Shown: positions 1 through 8,944, counted from the first letter of the stretch. The stretch: 64,000 nucleotides of DNA from Bacillota bacterium (GCA_023435705.1 JAEYRH010000003.1:282685-346684); one strand, 5' to 3'. The notes: generated by a model from the sequence alone, not told the origin. A program made the numbers and translations.

Positions 1-2
1 CC

Positions 3-335
3 GCTTTCGTCTCGCAGCAAGCATCCTCCTGGCCGGAACCGATGGTGCTGCCGCCACCGGTGACAATGGATGGGTTGATTCCGAGCCTGGATCTGGCTGC
101 GGCCACGATTGTGTGGCTCTGCATTGCATTGCCCTATGCTGTTTCAACAGGAGTGGTGCTCTGGGCATTTCACCGATATACAAGAAAAACTGGCTGGGAA
201 GAGCCCCACGCGGCCCAGCCCGGCACCGGCCTGCGCGCGGCCTGGCCTTGGGCGGCTGCGTTTGCCGTGCTGCTGGCTTATCTGGCTCTCGACGTTTTGC
301 AGCTTTACGGTATAATAGAGATCATTCCCAAATAG
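3..335 (+). CDS. C-terminal part of a membrane protein (gene cut by window edge)
   Basis: The reading frame is open to the first base of the window, so the gene probably begins upstream; an internal ATG at 42 has no convincing ribosome binding site. The visible part holds two hydrophobic segments (about residues 20-42 and 67-90 counted from that ATG) separated by a short polar loop with a basic patch (RYTRK). It ends 12 bases before the next gene, a CPBP protease, so the two may be co-transcribed, although a promoter-like sequence lies inside its 3' end. I do not recognise the family; a small integral membrane protein is all that can be said. Confidence 0.5.
   Translation, partial: AFVSQQASSWPEPMVLPPPVTMDGLIPSLDLAAATIVWLCIALPYAVSTGVVLWAFHRYTRKTGWEEPHAAQPGTGLRAAWPWAAAFAVLLAYLALDVLQLYGIIEIIPK
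289..316 (+). promoter_or_regulatory. Candidate SigA promoter for the CPBP protease gene
   Basis: TCGACG (289-294), 16-base spacer, perfect TATAAT (311-316). The -35 is weak. It lies within the 3' end of the upstream reading frame, about 30 bases before the protease start. Confidence 0.4.
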
Positions 336-347
336 GAGGATTGGCCG

Positions 348-1355
348 ATGCCAAGGAAATATACGCTGCTGGGCTCAGGCTTGCTGGTGCTGGCTTTCCT
401 GCTCTGGATGTTTGCCGGATCCATGCCAGCCAGTGGTGTACTTTTGTATGAGATGATTACAGGCAATACGATGAGCCAATATATTACATATTTGGTTCTC
501 GGCCTGTCGGAGCTTCTGTTAATTCTGCCTTTGGTCTTCTATATGGTCATTACGAAGACCAATCTGCGTGCGCTGATGGGCAACCGCACCACCGCCCCGC
601 AGTTGTTGCTTGCCGCTGCCATCGGTATTTTGATGGCCCCGGCCATTCAGGGCATCTCCGATCTTTTTTATCAGATCTTTCAGGCCATGGGGTTAAAAAT
701 GCCGAATACCTCCTTGCTGAACCCCACCGACACCGGCACGATGCTGGCGGGCATGGTAGCCATCGGCGCCACGGCTGGCATTGTGGAGGAACCAATCTTC
801 CGCGGTGTGGCGCTGCGCGGCATGGGAAGCGTGCTCAAAAAACACGCTGCGGTGTGGCTTTCGGCGCTTGTGTTTTCGCTTATCCATCTTGACATCATGG
901 GTGCCCCCACTCGGCTTCTGATCGGCGCGCTGCTGGGTTATATGGCCTGGAGCTCCGGCGCGGTGCTGCCCGGCGTGATCACCCATGCTGCCTATAACGC
1001 CACGCTGGTGGGCATGAGCCTGTTGTTTACCACCACGCTCAAGAACTGGGCCGGCATCCAGCTTGCTGGTGCATCTGCTGCGGTGAACAGCGTGCTGACC
1101 AGCACGGCGATCTCACTGCCGTTCCTTGCGCTGATGGCACTGGCCTGGTGGGCTTTCCGGCGTGTGACGCCTGCCACCGCCGCTTGGAAGCCGGAGCCGT
1201 ATGCCACAAAGTCGGTGCGTTTTCCACACTGGCTGCCCTGGATTGGTCTGGGCGTGGTTGTATTGGCGATGATGGCTCTCACAGCAATTGCCAGCAACAT
1301 AGATATGCAGCAAATGATGGACCAGTTCCAACAGATCACCGAGCAGATGAAATAG
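348..1355 (+). CDS. CPBP family intramembrane glutamic endopeptidase
   Basis: A polytopic membrane protein of 335 residues with the CPBP (CAAX protease/bacteriocin-processing, Abi) signature. Glutamates 147-148 lie in EEPIFRG with Arg152, followed by FSLIHLD (His180) and the HAAYN motif (His213, Asn217). In this family these form the active site within the membrane. N- and C-terminal hydrophobic segments flank the core and the protein ends in a short Gln/Met-rich polar tail. AGGAGG seven bases before ATG 348 sets the start. Substrates cannot be read from sequence; relatives cleave prenylated proteins or process or resist small peptides. proA follows after a short hairpin-forming gap (1359-1373). 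Confidence 0.85.
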   Translation: MPRKYTLLGSGLLVLAFLLWMFAGSMPASGVLLYEMITGNTMSQYITYLVLGLSELLLILPLVFYMVITKTNLRALMGNRTTAPQLLLAAAIGILMAPAIQGISDLFYQIFQAMGLKMPNTSLLNPTDTGTMLAGMVAIGATAGIVEEPIFRGVALRGMGSVLKKHAAVWLSALVFSLIHLDIMGAPTRLLIGALLGYMAWSSGAVLPGVITHAAYNATLVGMSLLFTTTLKNWAGIQLAGASAAVNSVLTSTAISLPFLALMALAWWAFRRVTPATAAWKPEPYATKSVRFPHWLPWIGLGVVVLAMMALTAIASNIDMQQMMDQFQQITEQMK

Positions 1356-1391
1356 CACACGGGAGCACTCCCGTATTCCGGAGGGATTTTG

Positions 1392-2669
1392 ATGACAACG
1401 ATCCAACAGACCGCATGGCAGGCCCGCAAGGCCGCGATTACGCTGGCCATGTCTTCCAATGAGCAAAGGAGCCAGGCGCTGCTTGCCGCCGCTCTGGCGC
1501 TTGAGGCGGGATGCGAGGCCATCTTCGAAGCCAACCGGCAGGACCTGGAGCGCGGCCAGGCCGAGGGGTTGGCAGCACCTATGATGAAGCGCCTGAAGTT
1601 TGATGAAAAAAAGCTGGAAACTGTCTGCGCAGGTCTCAGGCAACTGGCGGAGATGGATGACCCGCTTGGCCGCGTGCTTTATCAATGCAAAATGGACGAG
1701 GGGTTGGACCTCACGCGCGTGACCTGCCCCATCGGTGTGATTGGCATCATTTTCGAGTCCAGGCCGGACGCGCTGGTGCAGATTTCAGGCCTTTGCCTGA
1801 AGTCTGGCAATGCCGTGCTATTGAAGGGCGGCAGGGAGGCTGTGTCAACCAACCGGGCGTTGTTTGAAGCGATCTACAGCGCCGCCGTCGCCTGTGGCAT
1901 TCCCGAGGGCTGGGCAGGCCTTATGGAAACACGGCAGGACGTGGCGGAGATGCTCAAACTGGATGACTCGATCGATCTCATCATCCCCAGGGGTTCCAAC
2001 GAGTTTGTGCGCCACATCATGGACAACACCCGCATCCCGGTGATGGGCCATGCGGACGGTATCTGCCATGTTTATGTGGATGCTGCAGCGGATGTTCCGA
2101 TGGCTGTGAAAGTGGCGCTGGATTCCAAGGCGCAGTATGTGGCTGTGTGCAATGCTGCCGAGACGCTGCTGGTGCATCAAGACATTGCGCCGGTTTTCTT
2201 GCCACAGATGCAGAGAGCCTTTGATGAAGCCCATGTGGAGATACGTGGCTGTGACAGAACTCGTGCCATCATCGATGTGAAACCTGCAAGCGAGGAAGAC
2301 TGGAAGACCGAATACCTCGATTACATCATCTCCGTGAAAGTGGTGGACTCCATGGATGAGGCCATCGCACACATCAACCATTTTGGCTCTCACCATACCG
2401 ATGCGATCATTACCGGTGACAGAGCGGCGGCGCAACAATTCATGGGAATGGTGGATTCAAGCGGTGTGTTTCACAACTGCTCCACACGTTTTGCTGATGG
2501 CTTTAATTTTGGCCTGGGTGCTGAGGTGGGCATCAGCACCGGCAAACTGCACGCCCGCGGCCCGGTGGGTCTTGACGGCCTGGTGAGCTATAAATACCTG
2601 CTGGAGGGCAACGGGCAGGCGATGGGGGAATATGCCACCGGTGAGAAACGTTTCAAACATTTCGGCTGA
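1392..2669 (+). CDS. proA: Glutamate-5-semialdehyde dehydrogenase (gamma-glutamyl phosphate reductase)
   Basis: Second step of proline synthesis: NADPH-dependent reduction of gamma-glutamyl phosphate to glutamate-5-semialdehyde in the cytoplasm. The length of 425 residues is normal for ProA. The catalytic cysteine lies in VAVCNAAETLLVH, and the family signature DEAIAHINHFGSHHTD is intact near residue 325. GGAGGG at 1380-1385 is six bases from ATG 1392; a TTG three bases earlier is less likely. The partner kinase gene proB is not beside it, so it must lie elsewhere or the cell uses another route. A hairpin follows the stop codon. Confidence 0.95.
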   Translation: MTTIQQTAWQARKAAITLAMSSNEQRSQALLAAALALEAGCEAIFEANRQDLERGQAEGLAAPMMKRLKFDEKKLETVCAGLRQLAEMDDPLGRVLYQCKMDEGLDLTRVTCPIGVIGIIFESRPDALVQISGLCLKSGNAVLLKGGREAVSTNRALFEAIYSAAVACGIPEGWAGLMETRQDVAEMLKLDDSIDLIIPRGSNEFVRHIMDNTRIPVMGHADGICHVYVDAAADVPMAVKVALDSKAQYVAVCNAAETLLVHQDIAPVFLPQMQRAFDEAHVEIRGCDRTRAIIDVKPASEEDWKTEYLDYIISVKVVDSMDEAIAHINHFGSHHTDAIITGDRAAAQQFMGMVDSSGVFHNCSTRFADGFNFGLGAEVGISTGKLHARGPVGLDGLVSYKYLLEGNGQAMGEYATGEKRFKHFG

Positions 2670-2722
2670 CGATGCGTCGAGATATCAGACTAACGCTTTA
2701 ACGCATTAAAACGGAGCAAAAG

Positions 2723-2765
2723 GTTCAAGGAATATGCACGCCCTGCATATTCCTCGAATGTTTTG
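2723..2765 (+). terminator. Hairpin after proA, possible terminator
   Basis: AGGAATATGCA (2728-2738) pairs with TGCATATTCCT (2744-2754) around a five-base loop; the downstream bases include TGTTTTG rather than a clean U-run, so termination is plausible but not certain. Confidence 0.45.
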
Positions 2766-2858
2766 ACAAATATTGCCGGATGGCTTGATTACTGGATTTC
2801 TTTTCCAGTCATGCTTGAAATTTTCCATTTGTAAAGTTGCATAATCACAAAATGGGTC

Positions 2859-2887
2859 TTGTAAAATCGTAGCCTACGAAGTATGAT
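2859..2887 (+). promoter_or_regulatory. Candidate promoter with embedded palindrome for the peptide-importer operon
   Basis: TTGTAA (2859-2864), 17-base spacer, TATGAT (2882-2887), about 95 bases before the binding-protein start. The spacer contains TCGTAGCCTACGA (2867-2879), a perfect 6-1-6 palindrome that is well placed to be an operator. The rest of the 312-base gap from 2670 holds the hairpin above and no gene I can see. Confidence 0.45.
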
Positions 2888-2981
2888 ATACATCATTAAA
2901 TGTATTCACATTTTCTCATGAAGCAATGATGCTTGCATGAGATACCGATTGCAATGCCTAAATAAAAGGAGGAGAAAACAC

Positions 2982-4676
2982 ATGAAGAGACTGTCTCTGA
3001 TCACCGCTGTGATCATGCTGCTCGGTCTGGCTCTCGCGGGTTGCACCACTGCCACCCCGGCCCCGGCAGCCACCGACAAGCCTGCAGACACAGTTGCAGC
3101 CACCGAAGCTCCGACCACCGCTCCGGCAGAAGACCTGAAAATGGTCCGTTGGAATCTCGGCACCGAGCCTGTTGAGATGAACACCATGCTCACCACCGAT
3201 ACGGTCAGCCTGACGCTGATCCGTCACACGATGGAAGGCCTCGTGCGCATGGGCCCGAACAACGACCGTCAGCCCGGCATGGCCGAGAGCTGGGATGTGT
3301 CCGAAGACGGCCTAACCTACACCTTCCACCTGCGTGATGCCAAGTGGAGCAACGGTGATCCGGTGACCGCCAACGACTTCGCATTTGCCTTCAAGACCAT
3401 TCTGGATCCCAAGACCGGTGCCTCCTATTCCTACCTTGGTTACCTGATCAAGGGCGGCCTGGAATACAACACCGAAAAGGGCAAAGTGGAAGACCTGGGC
3501 ATCGAAGTCAAGGACGACAAGACCCTGGTTATCACCCTTGCATATCCTGTTGACTACTTCCTGGACATCTGCGCTTTCGGCGTGTTCATGCCCGTGAACC
3601 AGAAGTTCTATGAGTCCGTCGGCGCCGATCAGTACGGCAAAGACGCAGACAAGCTGCTCTACAACGGCCCGTTCGTGATGGAGAGCTGGACCCATGAAGA
3701 CAGCGTGGTCTGCAAGAAGAACGCAGATTATTGGAATGCTGACAGCATCAAGATCGCTGGCATGGACATGAAGATGATCAAGGACAGCAACACCGCCATC
3801 AGCATGTTCTTGGCCGGTGAGTTCGACATGATCGGCGTGCCCGGTGCCCAGCTGGAAACCGTCAAGGCCGCTGACTATGAGATCATGCACTACGGCGACG
3901 GCGCCACGTTCTACATTGAATTCAACACCCGCCCCGAAGTGGACGGCAAGGTGAACCCCACCAGCAACCTCTACATCCGCCAGGCCCTGTGCTACGCGCT
4001 TGACCGCACCGGTTACATCAACACCGTGCTGAAGAACGCCAGCCAGCCCGCCCTGTCCTTCACCACGCCGGAAATCGCCGGCAAGACCAAGGCCACCTTC
4101 CCCGAGGAAGTTGCCCCGCTGATCAAGGACAATGACTCTGCCGCCGCCAAGGAAGCCTTTGCCAAGGGCTTGGCCGAGCTGGGTCTGAAGGCAGAAGACA
4201 TCAAGATCTCCATGCTGTCTGACGATGGCGACGTGGCCAAGAACACCGCCGCTTTCTATCAGGAATGCTGGAAGCGCAACCTGGGCATCACCGTTGAGAT
4301 TGACACCCAGCCCTTCAAGAGCCGTATTGAGAAGCTCCAGGCCAACAACTTCATGATCAGCTCCTCCGGTTGGGGCCCAGACTACAACGACCCGATGACG
4401 TTCCTCGACGTGTTCGAGACCGGCAACGGCAACAACCACACCGGCTACTCCAGCAAGGCATATGATGACCTGCTGAATCAGGCCCGCAACACCAAGGATC
4501 GCGATGCCCGTTATGACATCTACTTCCAAATGGAGAAGCTGTTGATGACCGACATGCCGATCGCCCCTGTCTACTTCCGTATGCGTGACTACACCACCGT
4601 TCCCGAGCTGAAAGGCGTTGTGCGCAACGCGCTGCAGGACGTGAACCTGATGTGGGCTTATTACGAAGCCAAGTAA
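2982..4676 (+). CDS. Peptide ABC transporter substrate-binding lipoprotein (OppA/DppA-like)
   Basis: Extracytoplasmic solute-binding protein of family 5 (SBP_bac_5), the receptor of an oligopeptide or dipeptide importer. The start is ATG 2982 behind AAAGGAGGAG; the frame is open further upstream but that is not the gene. Residues 1-21 form a lipoprotein signal ending in LALAGC, with Cys21 as the lipidation site. A Thr/Ala/Pro-rich linker (about 22-45) precedes the binding domain, which has the expected length for the family (564 residues in all). It is first in a five-gene operon with both permeases and both ATPases. A strong hairpin after it probably lets the receptor be made in excess over the membrane parts. 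The transported peptide is not predictable. Confidence 0.92.
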   Translation: MKRLSLITAVIMLLGLALAGCTTATPAPAATDKPADTVAATEAPTTAPAEDLKMVRWNLGTEPVEMNTMLTTDTVSLTLIRHTMEGLVRMGPNNDRQPGMAESWDVSEDGLTYTFHLRDAKWSNGDPVTANDFAFAFKTILDPKTGASYSYLGYLIKGGLEYNTEKGKVEDLGIEVKDDKTLVITLAYPVDYFLDICAFGVFMPVNQKFYESVGADQYGKDADKLLYNGPFVMESWTHEDSVVCKKNADYWNADSIKIAGMDMKMIKDSNTAISMFLAGEFDMIGVPGAQLETVKAADYEIMHYGDGATFYIEFNTRPEVDGKVNPTSNLYIRQALCYALDRTGYINTVLKNASQPALSFTTPEIAGKTKATFPEEVAPLIKDNDSAAAKEAFAKGLAELGLKAEDIKISMLSDDGDVAKNTAAFYQECWKRNLGITVEIDTQPFKSRIEKLQANNFMISSSGWGPDYNDPMTFLDVFETGNGNNHTGYSSKAYDDLLNQARNTKDRDARYDIYFQMEKLLMTDMPIAPVYFRMRDYTTVPELKGVVRNALQDVNLMWAYYEAK

Positions 4677-4696
4677 ACCAAAACGTATCTAGGACC

Positions 4697-4742
4697 AAGG
4701 TGCGCAAGGTCATATGCGCTGGCGCATATGACCTTGCGCCTT
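4697..4742 (+). promoter_or_regulatory. Very stable intercistronic hairpin after the binding-protein gene
   Basis: GCGCAAGGTCATATGCGC (4702-4719) is followed, two bases later, by its exact reverse complement (4722-4739); AAGG/CCTT extends the stem past one bulged T. There is no U-run after it, so it looks like an RNA-stabilising or attenuating element between a highly expressed binding protein and its permeases rather than a simple terminator. Confidence 0.6.
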
Positions 4743-4801
4743 GATTATGAATAATCCGCATAGCATGCGATGATATAGTCAGGCAGTTTGGGGGGGTTGG
4801 G

Positions 4802-5758
4802 TTGAAGACATACCTACTTAAGAGAGTGGTCTACTCTCTGCTTACATTACTGGTTCTGATCTCCTTTACATTTTTCTTGATGAGGCTGATGCCGGGCGAC
4901 CCGTTTGTGGGCAACAAAGCCATCCCGGAGTCGGTTCATAAAGCATTGATGGAAAAATACGACCTGGACAAGCCCATGGTTGTGCAATATTTCCGCTACC
5001 TGTATAACGTGGTGCAGGGTGATCTGGGTGATTCCTTGTTTTACAAAGGCCGCCCTGTCACAAAAATCATTGCGGAGCGCTTTCCGGTCTCCTTTGAGCT
5101 TGGAATGCGTTCGCTGATTGTAGCAGTGCTGATGGGCTTGACGCTGGGCACAATCGCTGCAGTCAAGCGTGAAAAGCCGGCCGATACAGTAGTCATGGTG
5201 ATCGCTGTCATTGGTGTTTCGGTGCCGGGCTTCATCATGGGCGGGCTGCTCAATTATTTGCTGGGCTTCAAGCTATCGATGTTTCTGAAAGAGCAATTTC
5301 ATTTGTCATACAACTTTATTCCGATGGCTGGGTGGAAAACAGAGGCGCACAAGATCCTGCCGGTGCTTGCGCTGTGCCTGGGTTCATTGGCATCCATCTC
5401 GCGCCTGATGCGCGCCAATATGATTGATGTGATGGGGGCCGATTACATCAAGACTGCCAAAGCCAAGGGTTTGTCCCCGATGGGCGTGGTTTTCAAGCAC
5501 GGTTTGCGTAACGGCATCTTGCCGGTGATCACGATTCTTGGTCCCATGGCCGCAGCATTATTGACTGGCACATTTGTCATCGAGCAGATCTTCGGCATCC
5601 CCGGTATGGGTCAGTACTTTGTGCTTTCAGTCCAGACTCTGGACTACACGGTCATATCTGGCATGACGTTGTTTTATGGGGCATTCCTGATCATATTGAA
5701 TATGTTAGTGGATGTCGCTTATGGGTTTATCGACCCAAGAATTCGGTTGGAAAAGTAG
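4802..5758 (+). CDS. Peptide ABC transporter permease (OppB/DppB-like)
   Basis: Inner-membrane subunit of the peptide importer, 318 residues with an N-terminal membrane segment and the binding-protein-dependent permease domain. The cytoplasmic EAA-type loop is visible around residues 215-230 (DYIKTAKAKG). The N-terminus (KTYLLKRVVYSLLTL, LMPGDPF) is typical of OppB. The start is a TTG at 4802 preceded only by a G-rich run, so initiation may be weak. It lies 125 bases after the binding-protein gene, beyond the large hairpin, and seven to ten bases before the second permease gene. Confidence 0.92.
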   Translation: MKTYLLKRVVYSLLTLLVLISFTFFLMRLMPGDPFVGNKAIPESVHKALMEKYDLDKPMVVQYFRYLYNVVQGDLGDSLFYKGRPVTKIIAERFPVSFELGMRSLIVAVLMGLTLGTIAAVKREKPADTVVMVIAVIGVSVPGFIMGGLLNYLLGFKLSMFLKEQFHLSYNFIPMAGWKTEAHKILPVLALCLGSLASISRLMRANMIDVMGADYIKTAKAKGLSPMGVVFKHGLRNGILPVITILGPMAAALLTGTFVIEQIFGIPGMGQYFVLSVQTLDYTVISGMTLFYGAFLIILNMLVDVAYGFIDPRIRLEK

Positions 5759-5767
5759 AGGTTGATG

Positions 5768-6733
5768 ATGGACAACAGCGAATTGAAGCTTGGCAAGGAT
5801 GCCTTTGTGGTCGTGGGACCAAACATTGAGTCCAGCCAGCTGATTGTGCGGAAAAGCATGACATACTGGCAGGATGCCTGGCGCCGCCTGAGAAAAAGCA
5901 AGGCGTCGATGATTTGCCTTGCATATCTTGTTCTGTTAATCATTGGATCCATCGTCTTCCCCCTGGTTTCGGGTTTCGGCGGATCGGACATCCATGCATC
6001 AGAAGTATATGCGCTGCCAGGGACCGTCTGCACTGACGATACGTATAGCAGCGTGGGTCATATGCACTGGTTTGGCACCGATGCAATTGGCCGCGATGTG
6101 TTCACCCGCGTGTGGCTGGGCGCCCAGATATCCCTGTTCATCGGTTTTATGGCTGCCATCACGGAGTTCCTGATCGGCTTGCCTTATGGCGGCATCTCAG
6201 GTTATCTGGGTGGAAAAATCGATATGGTGATGATGCGCGTGCTCGAGATTATTGTCGGCATTCCCTATCTGATCATCGTCATTCTGCTGTTGGTCGTGAT
6301 GGAGCCTGGGCTCTGGACGATCGTGCTGGCGTTGGCGATTGTGGGATGGACGGGTTTGGCCAGGCTGGTGCGCGGCCAGATCGTACAGCTCAAGGAGCAG
6401 GAGTTTGTAATGGCGGCGAAGGTGCTGGGTGCCGGTTCCAGCCGCGTGATTCTGAACCACATGCTGCCCAACACGCTGGGGCTGGTCATCGTAACACTCA
6501 CAATGGCGGTGCCCGGTGCCATTTTCTCCGAGGCCTTCCTCAGCTTTATCGGCCTTGGTGTGCAGATCCCCGCATCCAGCTGGGGCATGCTCGCCAGTGA
6601 CGGCATCATCGAGCTCCGCTCCCATCCATACTTGTTGTTCATCCCAGCGGCGTTCATCAGCTTGACGATGCTGTCGCTGAACATACTTGGTGATAAACTG
6701 CGCGACGTTCTCGATCCGCGCCTGAGAAAGTAG
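5768..6733 (+). CDS. Peptide ABC transporter permease (OppC/DppC-like)
   Basis: Second permease of the importer, 321 residues. A cytoplasmic N-terminal tail (about 45 residues) precedes the first membrane segment. The loop HWFGTDAIGRDVFTR (about 100-115) is the hallmark of OppC-type proteins, and the EAA loop (EFVMAAKVLGAGSSR) lies near residue 220. TTG 5762, ATG 5765 and ATG 5768 are all in frame; AGAGG at 5757-5761 fits ATG 5768 best. It is expected to pair with the preceding permease as the heterodimeric channel. Confidence 0.92.
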   Translation: MDNSELKLGKDAFVVVGPNIESSQLIVRKSMTYWQDAWRRLRKSKASMICLAYLVLLIIGSIVFPLVSGFGGSDIHASEVYALPGTVCTDDTYSSVGHMHWFGTDAIGRDVFTRVWLGAQISLFIGFMAAITEFLIGLPYGGISGYLGGKIDMVMMRVLEIIVGIPYLIIVILLLVVMEPGLWTIVLALAIVGWTGLARLVRGQIVQLKEQEFVMAAKVLGAGSSRVILNHMLPNTLGLVIVTLTMAVPGAIFSEAFLSFIGLGVQIPASSWGMLASDGIIELRSHPYLLFIPAAFISLTMLSLNILGDKLRDVLDPRLRK

Positions 6734-6744
6734 GCACGACTGAT

Positions 6745-7755
6745 ATGAACAATAAACTTCTGGAAGTGAAAGATCTACAGGTCTCGTTTGACACCTACGC
6801 CGGTGAGGTGCAGGCGGTGCGAGGCGTTTCGTTCCACATCAATAAGGGCGAGGTGCTTGCATTGGTGGGTGAGTCGGGCTGCGGCAAAACAGTCACGGCT
6901 CAGACGCTGATGAAACTGAACCCCATGCCACCGGCCCGTATCAAGACCGGCTCGGTGGTGCTGGATGGTGAAGATATCCTGGCTAAAACCGAAAAAGAGA
7001 TGCGTAGCGTGCGCGGGTGCAGGATTGCGATGATTTTCCAAGACCCGATGACGAGCCTGAACCCCACGATGATCATCGGCAAGCAGATTGCCGAGAGCAT
7101 CCGTCTGCACCAGGGCCTTTCCAAGAAGGCCGCAATGGAAAAGGTTTATTCGCTGCTGGATTTGGTCCGCATTCCCAATGCGGAGAAACGCGCGCACCAA
7201 TACCCCCATGAGTTTTCCGGCGGCATGCGCCAGAGAGCGATGATCGCCATGGCGCTGGCATGCAGCCCGGAGCTGCTGATTGCCGACGAACCCACCACCG
7301 CGCTGGATGTGACAATTCAAGCACAGATCCTGGATTTGATGAAGGATTTGCAAAACGAAACTGGGTCAGCCCTGCTTCTGATCACCCATGATCTTGGCGT
7401 AGTGGCTGCGATGGCCCACCGCGTGGCCGTGATGTATGCCGGCAAGATCGTGGAGATCGGCACAGTGGATGATATTTTCTACCGCCCACAGCACCCCTAC
7501 ACCTGGGGCTTGCTGGAAGCCCGCCCCCGCTTGGATCATGACCGGAGCCAGAAGCTTGTTTCCATCGAGGGCACACCACCGGATCTTTTGAAGCCGCCGG
7601 TTGGCTGTGGGTTTGCGGATCGCTGCAAGTACTGCATGAAGGTCTGTCGTGAACGCCTGCCGATGGAATACGATCTGGGCAATGGGCACATGGCTTCCTG
7701 CTGGCTGCAGCATCCTGAGGCGCCAAAGCCTGAGCGCCTGAAGACGGGAAGGTGA
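6745..7755 (+). CDS. Peptide ABC transporter ATP-binding protein (OppD/DppD-like)
   Basis: Cytoplasmic ATPase of the importer, 336 residues. Walker A is GESGCGKT (residues 42-49), the ABC signature FSGGMRQR begins near 156 and Walker B is LLIADEP near 177. The C-terminal oligopeptide-transporter extension has the usual cysteine cluster (CGFADRCKYC...C). The start at ATG 6745 has only a weak ribosome binding site, which suggests translational coupling to the permease gene ending 12 bases earlier. Its stop overlaps the possible GTG start region of the next gene. Confidence 0.94.
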   Translation: MNNKLLEVKDLQVSFDTYAGEVQAVRGVSFHINKGEVLALVGESGCGKTVTAQTLMKLNPMPPARIKTGSVVLDGEDILAKTEKEMRSVRGCRIAMIFQDPMTSLNPTMIIGKQIAESIRLHQGLSKKAAMEKVYSLLDLVRIPNAEKRAHQYPHEFSGGMRQRAMIAMALACSPELLIADEPTTALDVTIQAQILDLMKDLQNETGSALLLITHDLGVVAAMAHRVAVMYAGKIVEIGTVDDIFYRPQHPYTWGLLEARPRLDHDRSQKLVSIEGTPPDLLKPPVGCGFADRCKYCMKVCRERLPMEYDLGNGHMASCWLQHPEAPKPERLKTGR

Positions 7756-7760
7756 GGGAA

Positions 7761-8726
7761 ATGGCGCAGAAAGAACTGATTCAGATCACGGGCTTAAAAA
7801 AGCATTTCAATGTGGGGCACAAGCAGGTGCTCAAAGCTGTTGACGGCATAGATCTGGTGATCCATAAAGGTGAGACGCTGGGCCTTGTGGGCGAGTCTGG
7901 GTGCGGCAAGTCCACAATTGGTCGCGTATTGTCTCGTATCTATTTGCCCACCGGCGGTGTGTATGAATATGAAGGCCGCGATGTGATGGGTTTCAGCAAA
8001 ACGGATTCCTTCAACTTCTGCAAAAAGGTGCAGATGATTTTCCAGGATCCCTATGCCTCTTTGAACCCGCGTATGACGGTCTCCAACATCATCGGTGAGG
8101 GCATCGACATTCACCAACTCTATTCCGGCAAGGATCGCGCCGATCGTATTTTCCAGCTTCTGGAGCTTGTGGGTTTAAACCGTGAGCACGGCAGCCGCTT
8201 TCCTCATGAGTTTTCCGGCGGTCAGCGCCAGCGTATCGGTATCGCCCGCGCCTTGGCCATTGAACCGGAATTCATCGTGTGCGACGAGCCGATTTCGGCG
8301 CTGGATGTGTCTATCCAAGCGCAGATCATCAACCTGCTGAAAGACCTGCAGGGAAAAATGGACTTGACCTATCTATTTATCGCGCATGACCTGAACGTGG
8401 TCAAATATATTTCCGACCGCATCGCCGTGATGTATCTGGGCAAGATCGTGGAGCTTTCAGACGGTGACGACCTCTATAAACGGCCCACGCACCCCTATTC
8501 GCAGGCGTTGCTGTCAGCCATTCCGCTGCCGGATCCGGAGTTTGAGCGTAATAAAAAGCGCATCATCCTGAAGGGCGATGTGCCATCGCCCATCGATATG
8601 CCGCCAGGTTGTGTGTTCTCATCTCGCTGCCCCTATGCTGTGGACCGTTGCCGCGAAGAAGCGCCGGTGCTGCAGGACATAGGCGGGGGCCACATGGTGG
8701 CGTGCCATCGCTGGCAGGAAATCTGA
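7761..8726 (+). CDS. Peptide ABC transporter ATP-binding protein (OppF/DppF-like)
   Basis: Second ATPase of the importer, 321 residues from ATG 7761; GTG 7752 is an alternative that would overlap the previous stop. Walker A GESGCGKS is near residue 43, the signature FSGGQRQR near 153 and Walker B FIVCDEP near 172. The C-terminal extension carries CVFSSRCPYAVDRC, typical of OppF/DppF. With the preceding gene it should form the heterodimeric motor. It is last in the operon and is followed 19 bases later by a good terminator. Confidence 0.94.
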   Translation: MAQKELIQITGLKKHFNVGHKQVLKAVDGIDLVIHKGETLGLVGESGCGKSTIGRVLSRIYLPTGGVYEYEGRDVMGFSKTDSFNFCKKVQMIFQDPYASLNPRMTVSNIIGEGIDIHQLYSGKDRADRIFQLLELVGLNREHGSRFPHEFSGGQRQRIGIARALAIEPEFIVCDEPISALDVSIQAQIINLLKDLQGKMDLTYLFIAHDLNVVKYISDRIAVMYLGKIVELSDGDDLYKRPTHPYSQALLSAIPLPDPEFERNKKRIILKGDVPSPIDMPPGCVFSSRCPYAVDRCREEAPVLQDIGGGHMVACHRWQEI

Positions 8727-8744
8727 TCAAATTCTGAAATACAA

Positions 8745-8780
8745 GAGAGACGGGCTTCGTGCCCGTCTCTTGTTTTATTT
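8745..8780 (+). terminator. Rho-independent terminator of the peptide-importer operon
   Basis: AGAGACGGGC (8746-8755) pairs with GCCCGTCTCT (8761-8770) around a TTCGT loop and is followed by TGTTTTATTT. Confidence 0.88.
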
Positions 8781-8875
8781 AGTCCAATCATTCATATGAA
8801 TAGGTGAGATTCTGAGAATGCTAAACACTTAATCAAAAATATTAAGAACAGAATTAAAAATATTAATAATTGCTG

Positions 8876-8918
8876 TTGACATATTGATCGATATCGAGTA
8901 ATATTCTACCTGTAGGTA
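8876..8918 (+). promoter_or_regulatory. Promoter and candidate operators of the DUF2089/tetrapeptide-repeat operon
   Basis: TTGACA (8876-8881), 17-base spacer, TAATAT (8899-8904). The spacer contains the perfect palindrome TCGATATCGA (8888-8897). Just downstream of the -10, TACCTGTAGGTA (8907-8918) is a 5-2-5 dyad at the likely transcription start. The arrangement suits repression, perhaps by the DUF2089 protein encoded first. Confidence 0.65.
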
Positions 8919-8944
8919 ACATCATTTGAAAGGTCGGTGCAAAT

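Noticed and set aside
3312..4529. A 405-codon open frame on the minus strand inside the binding-protein gene
   Set aside because: It is a shadow of a GC-rich coding region; the plus-strand frame encodes a clear family 5 binding lipoprotein.
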